A stretch of DNA of 5,228 nt, taken from an uncultured Clostridia bacterium. GTDB taxonomy: Bacteria > Bacillota > Clostridia > HGM11514. The notes under the pieces were generated by a model that saw only the letters and a list, made by a program, of their open reading frames with translations, did not search any database and was not told where the DNA came from. Both the position numbers and the translations under genes were made by a program. Below are positions 1 through 5,228 of this stretch, piece after piece (within the stretch, counting starts at the first letter, position 1; the number at the start of each line of letters is the position of its first letter). The DNA lies in the NCBI GenBank assembly GCA_934489915.1, contig CAKSSZ010000122.1:1-5228 (forward strand), given 5' to 3'.

Positions 1-1
1 G

Positions 2-7
2 TATAAT
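2..7 (+). promoter_or_regulatory. Candidate -10 box (TATAAT) at window edge
   Basis: A perfect TATAAT hexamer lies at the extreme left end. The matching -35 box would fall outside the window, so only half of the promoter can be judged. If used, transcription would start near position 14 and give the zinc-ribbon gene at 181 an untranslated leader of about 165 bases. No other convincing promoter is visible between here and that gene. A chance match in AT-rich DNA is possible. Confidence 0.35.
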
Positions 8-13
8 AGAGGT

Positions 14-180
14 GTATATGTAATAACCATCTGGTTTTGGAAACCGATTCACCGTGTGCTCTCGGGCAAAGGCGGGAGCAGCAATCAACGGGCGGACAAC
101 CGTTTATCACTTTACCCCTGCGATAGATCGGTTGATGATGAGAATAGCCGGGCAGGGCGGCGGAATGGAGAGTTTCGATT
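14..180 (+). promoter_or_regulatory. Long structured 5' leader of the zinc-ribbon gene, no known riboswitch recognised
   Basis: This stretch has no convincing coding content and is rich in potential pairing. Hairpins seen directly are GGTTT (33-37) with AAACC (41-45), and TGCTCTC (57-63) with GGGAGCA (74-80, one G-T wobble). The segment around 127-136 (ATCGGTTGAT) can pair with AACCGAT (42-48), with ATCAAC (84-89) or with CAACCG (97-102). These pairings exclude one another, as in leaders that switch between folds. I could not match it to any riboswitch consensus I know, including cyclic-di-GMP, ZTP, SAM and cobalamin. No clear intrinsic terminator lies between it and the gene. The probable ribosome binding site is TGGAGAG near 166-172. 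Regulation is inference only. Confidence 0.3.
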
Positions 181-1128
181 ATGGTTGCAACAGACGAGCA
201 AATTATTTGTCCCAATTGCGGCGCAGCGTTGGGGAAAACAAAAAAATTCTGCACCGAGTGTGGAAAAAAGCTGCCTGTTTCTCCTGCGGCAGAAGAAGTG
301 AAGGATGAAATTGCGATGCAGGAAACGCAGAAGTTTCAAGTTCCCAGCCATGAGGAGTCAGACATGGCAGAAGCAGTGAAAGCCGTATTCCAGGAAAACG
401 ATGAGAAAAAGCCGCATCGGAAGTTCTGGAGCGGGAAAAAGGACAAGGCAGTAAAAAAGGAAAGCAAGGAATTGACTTCTGAAGAGGAAGAATTGGATCC
501 AAAGCAGAAAACTATTGTGGATTTTTCCGCATTGGCAGGCTCCACCTTGGACGATTCCCCGTATGAACCGATTTCCGCATGGGGGTACATAGGGATTATG
601 GCATTGCTGCTGGTTCCGGTAATCGGCTGGATTTTCGCAATTGTATGGGCTTGCGGCGGCTGCCGGAAGATCAATAAGCGGAACATGGCAAGAGGGTATT
701 TGCTGGTATTGGCATTGCTGGCGGTGTTTATGATATGCGCTGTGCTGGCATTTTATAAAATAGCGCCGGCTGTTCTGGAAAATTCGCCGGAGCTTGCAAA
801 GACAAGTATTAATCAAGATGCGGTTTACAGTGTGGGAGGAACGCAGCCTGCTGCAAATGACCAGGCACAGAACTTTGATGAGGGAGACGGCTCCCTGTTC
901 GTGTTCTTGGAGGGGCTGGGCAATGAGCTGTGGAGCGCTTATTACGATCGGGAACAGATGGGCGGCGCTGAATTGTCGGCGATTTTGGATAACAATAAAG
1001 ATGCGCTGCTGGAGTTGGGTTATAGTGAAAAAAGCGTGGATCAGGTGCTCAATATTGTGAATGGGGATGACGAGGCCCTGGCAAGCCTGCTGAATGTGCT
1101 GAGCACAAAGCAGGACACAGAGGAATAA
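181..1128 (+). CDS. Zinc-ribbon domain, two-pass membrane protein of unknown function
   Basis: The predicted protein has 315 residues. An N-terminal zinc ribbon is formed by Cys10, Cys13, Cys24 and Cys27 (CPNCG, then CTECGKK), the small treble-clef type often found at the start of clostridial membrane proteins. A long, charged, probably disordered linker follows (about 33-112, rich in Glu and Lys). Two hydrophobic segments at about 134-158 and 171-195 are joined by a short basic loop (RKINKRNMARG). The motif ISAWGYIGI just before the first segment, and the NKRN-AR loop, are typical of 'zinc ribbon domain-containing protein' families in Clostridia. The linker and ribbon should be cytoplasmic; two passes would then put the C-terminal acidic helical tail (about 200-315) in the cytoplasm too, though topology is uncertain. 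The ATG at 181 is preceded by GGAG (167-170), which supports this start. The gene stands alone, with a leader upstream and a terminator downstream. No catalytic residues are visible, so a sensing or scaffolding role is only a guess. Confidence 0.88.
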   Translation: MVATDEQIICPNCGAALGKTKKFCTECGKKLPVSPAAEEVKDEIAMQETQKFQVPSHEESDMAEAVKAVFQENDEKKPHRKFWSGKKDKAVKKESKELTSEEEELDPKQKTIVDFSALAGSTLDDSPYEPISAWGYIGIMALLLVPVIGWIFAIVWACGGCRKINKRNMARGYLLVLALLAVFMICAVLAFYKIAPAVLENSPELAKTSINQDAVYSVGGTQPAANDQAQNFDEGDGSLFVFLEGLGNELWSAYYDREQMGGAELSAILDNNKDALLELGYSEKSVDQVLNIVNGDDEALASLLNVLSTKQDTEE

Positions 1129-1135
1129 GGTCACT

Positions 1136-1180
1136 AAAAATCAATCGTTTTTCTCAATTTGTGGAAAACGATTGATTTTT
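1136..1180 (+). terminator. Intrinsic terminator after the zinc-ribbon gene
   Basis: A perfect 16-bp inverted repeat, with arms at 1136-1151 and 1165-1180 and a 13-base loop, begins 8 bases after the stop codon of the zinc-ribbon gene. The arms start with AAAAA and end with TTTTT, so the transcript ends the stem in a U run, as in rho-independent terminators. The symmetry means it could also work in the opposite direction. The stem is AT-rich, with only CAATCG-type GC content in the middle, so its strength is uncertain. Confidence 0.75.
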
Positions 1181-1191
1181 GCATTTATAAT
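1162..1191 (+). promoter_or_regulatory. Candidate promoter for the SLH remnant
   Basis: A perfect TATAAT lies at 1186-1191. A poor -35 match (TGGAAA, 1162-1167) is 18 bases upstream, inside the loop and 3' arm of the terminator. Transcription would begin near 1198, leaving only a few bases before the ribosome binding site at 1201-1208. The -10 match is strong but the -35 is weak. It may have driven the SLH gene, and possibly the esterase downstream, before the SLH gene decayed. Confidence 0.3.
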
Positions 1192-1214
1192 TCTATGAAA
1201 AAGGGGAGAAGACA

Positions 1215-1606
1215 GTAAAGAGGAAAATAGGGAGTGCGATTTTGACCTTGTTGATTTTGCTTCATACGTTCGGTGCAATTTCTTTCCGTGTAAATGCAGC
1301 AAATGAACCGTCTGACTGGGCAGTAACAGAGATCAATCGAGCGATAGAAGAGGGGATCGTCACCGATCGGGTAACAAAAAATTATCAAAAAGAAATTACA
1401 AGAGAAGAATTTTGTGAATTAGCGGTGCAGTTATATCGAAAAACCGCCGGCAAAACAATTGCAGCTGCGGACAATCCGTTTACCGATACCAATAATGAAG
1501 AAATTTTAAAGGCATATTCGTTGGGTATTGTAAGCGGTGTTTCTGAAACGAAATTTGCACCGGAAGGATCGGTACAGCGGAGAGAGTGATTGTAATGTTT
1601 TTACGG
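1215..1606 (+). pseudogene. Secreted SLH-domain protein, N-terminal remnant with lost start codon and frameshift
   Basis: Reading from the GTA codon at 1215 gives a classical signal peptide: basic KRK, hydrophobic core ILTLLILL, and a likely cut after VNA near residue 28. One SLH repeat follows (about residues 33-73, with SDWAVTEI and ITREEFCELAVQLYRK), then a second (DNPFTDTNNEEILKAYSLG). SLH repeats anchor proteins to cell-wall polymers. The ribosome binding site AAGGGGAG (1201-1208) is 6 bases before GTA, where GTG would be expected, so the start appears to have been lost by one G-to-A change. The frame ends at TGA 1587-1589 inside the second repeat. The next frame (from 1580) carries on the SLH ending as ERVIVMFLR up to 1606 and then hits TAG, as if one G had been lost near 1580. 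A TTG at 1242 could start a shorter product but would delete most of the signal peptide. I judge it non-functional. Confidence 0.75.
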
Positions 1607-1797
1607 TAGATACGGTTGGGAATGTGGGAACCAGCGCTACCGATAAGATTTTATTGGGACTGCACAAGGGCGGCGCCATGAGCAGCGGAGATTACATGGT
1701 TGAGAACAACGAAGATTGCCATACAAAATTTTCAGTTTATAAAAACAATTCGGATATTTCAAGGATTCAGTATTATTTGCGCAGGGTAAACGGGCTT
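1606..1797 (+). pseudogene. Middle remnant of the SLH protein gene
   Basis: This is a short open stretch in a third frame, directly after the SLH remnant. It reads from VDTVGNVGTSATDK through GDYMVENNEDC to SRIQYYLRRVNGL. It has no start codon or ribosome binding site of its own and lies on the same strand, which suggests it is a piece of the same gene. I recognise no domain in it. The sequence between the second SLH repeat and this part seems too short for the usual third repeat, so a deletion may have joined them. The frame stays open to 1857, but the plausible protein sequence moves to the next frame near 1790-1796, where YYLRRVNGL would continue as TYQTSSKKVKDGPYI. Confidence 0.5.
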
Positions 1798-2191
1798 GAC
1801 GTATCAAACCAGCAGCAAAAAGGTCAAAGACGGACCGTATATTCGTTACAATTGTAAATATGACGTATATAAAACCAATGTGAATACAGGGGAAAGGCAA
1901 TGTATCAAGAAGGATATTTCATCCGTTCCCGACCTGAAAATTTCATCGGACGGTAATTTTTATTATTTGGAGAAAAATCAATGCTTATACGGAATTAAAA
2001 ACGGAAATCCCGTCAAGCTGCATCAATTTGACCGTTATATCGGCATTGTCAGCATTATAGGCAGCACGGTTTATTATGATTATGTGGAGGATAATACCAC
2101 TTATTTAGCCTATTATGATATTAATACCCATGCAAGCGGGATCGCAGCCAGCCATCGTGCAGCAAGCTCCGGTCATTTCTTTAACTGGTAA
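1796..2191 (+). pseudogene. C-terminal remnant of the SLH protein gene, beta-propeller-like
   Basis: About 131 residues are read in the frame starting at 1796, with no ribosome binding site near that point. The sequence alternates short hydrophobic and aromatic strands with polar turns, for example SSDGNFYYLEKNQCLYGI and GSTVYYDYVEDNTTYLAYYD. This pattern resembles the blades of beta-propeller domains (DUF5050 or WD40-like) in clostridial surface proteins; that assignment is by pattern only. The frame ends at TAA 2189-2191 after a low-quality tail (HRAASSGHFFNW). Another frame from about 2154 reads IVQQAPVISLTGNSVVNFTN and stops at 2220-2222, and looks more protein-like, so a further shift near 2150 is possible. 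The intact esterase gene begins 55 bases after 2191. Confidence 0.55.
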
Positions 2192-2246
2192 CAGTGTTGT
2201 GAATTTTACGAATATGATATGAAGTAAAAATTGAGAGGGGAATAAG

Positions 2247-3341
2247 ATGAAAATACCTGAGCTTATGAAAACGATAAGCGGTGTGGAAATTACAGATCGG
2301 GAGAAATGGGAGGTTTTTAGACGTCCTGAAATCATGAATCTGATGTCAGAATATATTTATGGGGTCAGACCTATTGAAAAACCGGATGATTTGCATTTTA
2401 TCACTGTAAGAAAAGAGGAGGAGTTTGGAGGACAGAATATTCTTTTTGAAAAAATAAAAATTTGTTTTTGTGAGAATTCATTTGATGTTTATGCATACCT
2501 TCCGCAGGATAGAAAAGAAAAAGCACCTGCATTCTTATATATCATGCATGAATTTCAGGAGGATCAATGCAATTTGGAAGATAATATAAAATGCGAAAGT
2601 GTAAATATTAGGGAAGTTACTTCCCGCGGATTTGCCATATTTATTATGCCTACCAGGAACATTGCGCCGGACTGGGAGCACAAAGCGAATTATAAAGAAG
2701 GAATCTATCCGCTTTTTGAAACCAAAAGAAAAGAAAATTCATGGGCAACAATTTCGGCGTGGAGTTGGGGCGCTTCCCGGGTAATGGATTATATTACATC
2801 GGATCCGAGGATTGATGATCAAAGAGTTACGGTGGTTGGTCATTCCAGAGGCGGGAAGACTGCTCTTTGGTGCGGTGCGACCGATTTGCGTTTCTATTGT
2901 GCAATTTCAAATAATTCAGGCTGTACGGGAGCCGCTATGCACAGAACCAAGAATGGAGAGCACATAAAAGAGATCAATATTACCGATTGGTTTTGCAAAA
3001 ACTATCATAAATTCAATGACGCAGAAGAAATGCTTCCGACAGACCAGCATATGTTGATTGCTGCAATGGCGCCTCGTTTATGCTATGTAGCAAGCTCAAG
3101 CGAGGATGAATGGGCAGATCCGTTGGCTGAACGGCTTTCGTGTAGAATGGCAGGAGAGGCGTATGCGCTTTATGGTAAGACGGGCGTTGTTTTGCCGGAT
3201 GAGCCTGTTCGGATCAATCAGGCTTATCACGAGGGAACCATTGGCTATCATGTAAAACAAGGTGAGCATAGTATTACTTCATTTGATTGGAAGATGTATC
3301 TGGATTTTTTGGAAAAAAAGATGACTGAATCAGAATTGTAA
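2247..3341 (+). CDS. Alpha/beta hydrolase, CE15 (glucuronoyl esterase)-like
   Basis: The 364-residue protein has no signal peptide or membrane segment and should be cytoplasmic. The nucleophile elbow is VVGHSRGGK with Ser200; family 15 carbohydrate esterases have a similar GxSRxGK elbow. Other family-like blocks are SGCTGAA (224-230) followed by Glu238, LPTDQHMLIAAMAPR (263-277), the strand-end VASSSEDEWADP (281-292), and the C-terminal QGEHSITSFDWK, where His341 is the likely catalytic His. The acid could be Glu238 or Asp287; both positions are used among bacterial members. Known relatives cleave esters between glucuronic acid of xylan and lignin alcohols, or acetyl groups on sugars; the substrate here is inferred only. 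An enzyme without an export signal would act on imported oligosaccharides. The start is secure: GAGAGGGG (2233-2240) lies 6 bases before the ATG. The gene follows the SLH pseudogene on the same strand and may share its promoter. It is AT-richer than gltD. No sugar transporter or glycosidase is in view. Confidence 0.82.
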   Translation: MKIPELMKTISGVEITDREKWEVFRRPEIMNLMSEYIYGVRPIEKPDDLHFITVRKEEEFGGQNILFEKIKICFCENSFDVYAYLPQDRKEKAPAFLYIMHEFQEDQCNLEDNIKCESVNIREVTSRGFAIFIMPTRNIAPDWEHKANYKEGIYPLFETKRKENSWATISAWSWGASRVMDYITSDPRIDDQRVTVVGHSRGGKTALWCGATDLRFYCAISNNSGCTGAAMHRTKNGEHIKEINITDWFCKNYHKFNDAEEMLPTDQHMLIAAMAPRLCYVASSSEDEWADPLAERLSCRMAGEAYALYGKTGVVLPDEPVRINQAYHEGTIGYHVKQGEHSITSFDWKMYLDFLEKKMTESEL

Positions 3342-3371
3342 ATCAGGTAAGCATATCACTTTTTTGTTTTC

Positions 3372-3407
3372 AAAAAAGAGGTTGCCCCGTTTTGAAGGCA
3401 ACCCCTT
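3372..3407 (-). terminator. Intrinsic terminator of the gltB-gltD operon
   Basis: On the minus strand the stem AAGGGGTTGCC / GGCAACCTCTT (arms 3397-3407 and 3376-3386, one A-C mismatch, 10-base loop) is followed at once by six T residues (complement of 3372-3377). It begins 10 bases after the gltD stop codon. This is a typical rho-independent terminator. On the plus strand the same hairpin follows the esterase gene by about 35 bases but has no good T run after it, so its use there is doubtful. A competing small hairpin, CTTTTTTG (3359-3366) with CAAAAAAG (3371-3378), shares the A run. Confidence 0.8.
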
Positions 3408-3416
3408 CCATTTGAA

Positions 3417-4895
3417 TTATAATTGTTTTTTTGATAAATATTTGTCGACGGCTTCTGCGGCTTCCCGACCTTCACGAATGGCCCAAACCACCAGGCTTTG
3501 TCCTCTGCGACAGTCTCCTGCGGCGAAAACACCCTTGGTAGAAGCAGTAAACGGTTTTTTGCCGCCGGCAATGGTAGAACGGGGCGTGGTTTCCAGTGCC
3601 AGCTGTTCTGCCAGGGTTTGCTCCGGTCCTAAAAAGCCCATTGCAATTAATACCAAATCAGCCGGGAGCACCTGCTCGCTTCCCGGGATTGGGTGAGGAG
3701 CCGGTCTGCCGTTCCCTTGCTTTTTCCATTCTACCTGCACGGTGTGGACTTCCTTCACCTCGCCTTTTTCGTTGCCTGAAAGCTTGGTAACGGTCGTCAA
3801 ATATTTTCTGGGATCCTGACCGAATAAGGTGATGGCCTCTTCCTGTCCGTAGTCTGTTTTTTTAATTCTCGGGTACTGTGGCCACGGATTTTGTTCGGTT
3901 CTGCAGAGGGGAGGTTCCCCCATGATTTCTAATTGTGTGACGCTGGTAGCGCCGTGACGAATGGAGGTAGCTACGCAGTCTGTCCCCGTATCGCCGCCGC
4001 CGATGATCACAACATGCTTGCCTTTTGCGCTGATATAGTTACCGTCCTCCAGCTGGGAGTCCAGCAGACTTTTGGTGTTGGCGCTCAGAAAGGGAACGGC
4101 GTAATGCACACCCTTTAAGCTTGCCCCTTCTGCTTGCAGAGGCCGGGGGACGGTGGAGCCAATACACAGCAGAACTGCGTCAAACTGATTCATCAGATCC
4201 AGGGCGGACAGGTCTTTGCCTACCTCTGTATTCAGGCGGAAGACTACTCCTTCTTCTTCCATCAGCTTGACTCGCCGCTCCACTACCGACTTATTCAATT
4301 TCATATTTGGGATGCCGTACATCAGCAGTCCGCCTGCCCGGTCGGCACGTTCAAAAACGGTCACCTTGTGCCCTAACTGATTCAGCTGATCCGCAGCGGC
4401 AAGCCCGGAGGGGCCGGAACCAATGATGGCTACTGTTTTCCCGGTAGATCTGACCGGGATCCGGGGTTGAATCAGTCCTTCCTCAAACATCCGGTCAATG
4501 ATATGGCATTCGTTATTCCGGATGGTGACTGCGTCTCCGTTTAAGGCGCAGGTGCAGGAGCCTTCACAGGGAGCGGGGCAGACCCGTCCGGTAAATTCGG
4601 GGAAATTGTTGGTCAGGCTCAGCCGCTCGTATGCCAGCTCGTATTTTCCACGATAGAGCATATCATTCCATTCCGGAATCAGGTTGTGGAGAGGGCAGCC
4701 CATTGCCATGCCGTCCACTAACTGACCGGTATGGCAAAACGGAACGCCGCATGCCATACACCTGGCGCCCTGCCGTCGCAGGGCTTCTTCATCAAAATGA
4801 GTGTGAAACTCCTTCCAGTCACGGCTCCGCTGCTCCGGATTCCGATCCGGCGGGAGCTGACGGTCATATTCTAAAAATCCAGTTGGCTTTCCCAT
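3417..4895 (-). CDS. gltD: Glutamate synthase (NADPH), small (beta) subunit
   Basis: The 492-residue protein is full length for GltD and appears intact. With GltB it forms GOGAT, which converts glutamine and 2-oxoglutarate to two glutamates in the cytoplasm; GltD takes electrons from NADPH through FAD and passes them on by iron-sulfur clusters. Visible motifs: N-terminal MGKPTGFLEYDR; cysteines of the cluster-binding region at 46, 49, 54 and 67 (CMACGVPFC, GCP) and at 106, 110, 114 and 116 (CPAPCEGSCTC); an FAD-binding GSGPSG at 159-164 with the acidic strand end FER (Glu182); an NADPH-binding GGGDTG at 299-304; and the second FAD signature AAGDCRRGQSLVVWAI at 458-473. The start ATG is preceded on its strand by GAAGGGAG (complement of 4906-4913), 10 bases upstream. 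The gene lies 20 bases after the gltB stop codon, so the two are co-transcribed. The N-terminal cysteine domain is also shared by related oxidoreductases, but the gltB neighbour settles the identity. Confidence 0.97.
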   Translation of the reverse strand: MGKPTGFLEYDRQLPPDRNPEQRSRDWKEFHTHFDEEALRRQGARCMACGVPFCHTGQLVDGMAMGCPLHNLIPEWNDMLYRGKYELAYERLSLTNNFPEFTGRVCPAPCEGSCTCALNGDAVTIRNNECHIIDRMFEEGLIQPRIPVRSTGKTVAIIGSGPSGLAAADQLNQLGHKVTVFERADRAGGLLMYGIPNMKLNKSVVERRVKLMEEEGVVFRLNTEVGKDLSALDLMNQFDAVLLCIGSTVPRPLQAEGASLKGVHYAVPFLSANTKSLLDSQLEDGNYISAKGKHVVIIGGGDTGTDCVATSIRHGATSVTQLEIMGEPPLCRTEQNPWPQYPRIKKTDYGQEEAITLFGQDPRKYLTTVTKLSGNEKGEVKEVHTVQVEWKKQGNGRPAPHPIPGSEQVLPADLVLIAMGFLGPEQTLAEQLALETTPRSTIAGGKKPFTASTKGVFAAGDCRRGQSLVVWAIREGREAAEAVDKYLSKKQL

Positions 4896-4915
4896 TGTTT
4901 TTTCGCTCCCTTCTC

Positions 4916-5228
4916 TTATTTCGCAGATTTCCGGCGCATGGCTTCTTCAAAAGCGTGAAGTACGGCGGTTTCCCGGGGGACTCCTTTTTTCTGCTCCTGT
5001 TCCAAAATATCCATGACCAGTTTATAATCCTTCGGAATGACCTTTACAAAGCGTTTATATTCTGTTTCCCAGTGATCCAGCATCCGCTTGGCAACTTGGC
5101 TTTCCGTATAGCGATAGTGATTTTCCAGCATACCGTGAAGCTCGTTCATATCCTTTAATTCGGACAGCTGGCTTAAAAGCACCAGCTCCTGATTGCAATT
5201 CTTTTCAAATGTGCCGTCAGGGTTATAT
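4916..5228 (-). CDS. gltB: Glutamate synthase large (alpha) subunit, C-terminal end, partial
   Basis: Only the last 103 residues are in the window; the reading frame stays open to the right edge, starting mid-codon after YNPDGTFEKNCNQEL. The whole protein is normally about 1,500 residues and holds the glutaminase, FMN-binding synthase and beta-helix domains, none of which is visible here. What remains is the tail after the beta-helix: the DGTFEKNCN motif, then LENHYRYTESQVAKRMLDHWE and FVKVIPKDYK, which match the conserved GltB ending in which the tail closes with PKDYK and a short helix. The final AFEEAMRRKSAK is shorter than many homologs but the stop looks natural. A GTG at 5182 is an internal valine, not the start. 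The stop codon is 20 bases from the gltD start, with the gltD ribosome binding site in the gap. Confidence 0.93.
   Translation of the reverse strand, partial: YNPDGTFEKNCNQELVLLSQLSELKDMNELHGMLENHYRYTESQVAKRMLDHWETEYKRFVKVIPKDYKLVMDILEQEQKKGVPRETAVLHAFEEAMRRKSAK

Noticed and set aside
57..102. Cyclic-di-GMP or ZTP riboswitch suggested by GGGCAAAGGC and GGGCGG
   Set aside because: Only short purine-rich fragments resemble the consensus; the required stems and conserved loops are absent.
54..351. Open frames across the leader and the start of the zinc-ribbon gene on both strands
   Set aside because: They overlap the well-supported zinc-ribbon gene in other frames, have poor ribosome binding sites and show no protein-like pattern.
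358..1134. Long minus-strand open frame (258 codons) opposite the zinc-ribbon gene
   Set aside because: It is fully antisense to a gene with clear motifs, is rich in Cys, His and Gln in the way shadow frames are, and has no recognisable domain.
1195..1218. Seven-codon leader peptide (MKKGRRQ) overlapping the ribosome binding site of the SLH remnant
   Set aside because: It has no ribosome binding site of its own and is most simply explained by the chance ATG in an AT-rich spacer.
1242..1589. A separate intact small SLH protein starting at TTG 1242
   Set aside because: The TTG lies within the hydrophobic core of the signal peptide and has no ribosome binding site at a suitable distance; the good site points to GTA 1215, and the frame ends inside an SLH repeat.
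1575..1800. Programmed ribosomal frameshifting in the SLH gene
   Set aside because: No slippery heptamer with a downstream structure is evident at the junctions, several shifts in different places would be needed, and the start codon is also lost.
2180..2218. Possible esterase promoter with -10 TATGAT at 2213-2218
   Set aside because: The -10 is one base off consensus and no reasonable -35 lies 16-18 bases upstream, so it is too weak to list as a feature.
4631..5158. Plus-strand open frame (175 codons) opposite gltD and gltB
   Set aside because: It lies antisense to two highly conserved genes and spans their junction; its translation has no coherent domain pattern.
1..5228. CRISPR array, insertion sequence, tRNA, rRNA or defence system
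   Set aside because: No regularly spaced repeats, transposase-like protein, tRNA-like cloverleaf or defence-associated domain was seen on either strand.

Overview
The window looks like chromosomal DNA from an anaerobic Firmicute of class Clostridia. The evidence is a secreted S-layer-homology (SLH) protein remnant of clostridial style, a zinc-ribbon membrane protein with the 'ISAWGYIGI' core common in that group, strong AGGGGAG-type ribosome binding sites, intrinsic terminators, and a clostridial-type gltB-gltD pair. The species cannot be named from this sequence.

Layout. A perfect TATAAT box sits at the left edge (2-7). It is followed by a non-coding leader of about 165 bases and then a plus-strand gene (181-1128) for a two-pass membrane protein with an N-terminal zinc ribbon. 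A perfect 16-bp inverted repeat (1136-1180) ends that unit. From 1215 to about 2222 lies the wreck of a gene for a secreted SLH protein with a downstream repeat-like, possibly beta-propeller, domain. It has a good ribosome binding site but GTA where a start codon should be, and its reading frame is broken at least three times. An intact plus-strand gene (2247-3341) follows for a cytoplasmic alpha/beta hydrolase resembling carbohydrate esterase family 15 (glucuronoyl esterase-like). A hairpin region (3359-3407) separates it from the convergent minus-strand glutamate synthase operon: the small subunit gltD (3417-4895) is complete, and the C-terminal end of the large subunit gltB (4916-5228) runs off the right edge.

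How the genes work together. GltB and GltD form one enzyme (GOGAT) that makes glutamate from glutamine and 2-oxoglutarate using NADPH. The zinc-ribbon protein, the SLH remnant and the esterase show no obvious functional link to GOGAT or to each other. The pseudogene and esterase are visibly richer in A+T than the flanking genes, which suggests a separately acquired or less constrained block between two conserved loci.

I found no CRISPR array, tRNA, rRNA, insertion sequence or defence system, and no convincing new biological system. The items most worth a second look are the step-by-step decay of the SLH gene, the stand-alone esterase, and the leader upstream of the zinc-ribbon gene, which can fold in mutually exclusive ways.
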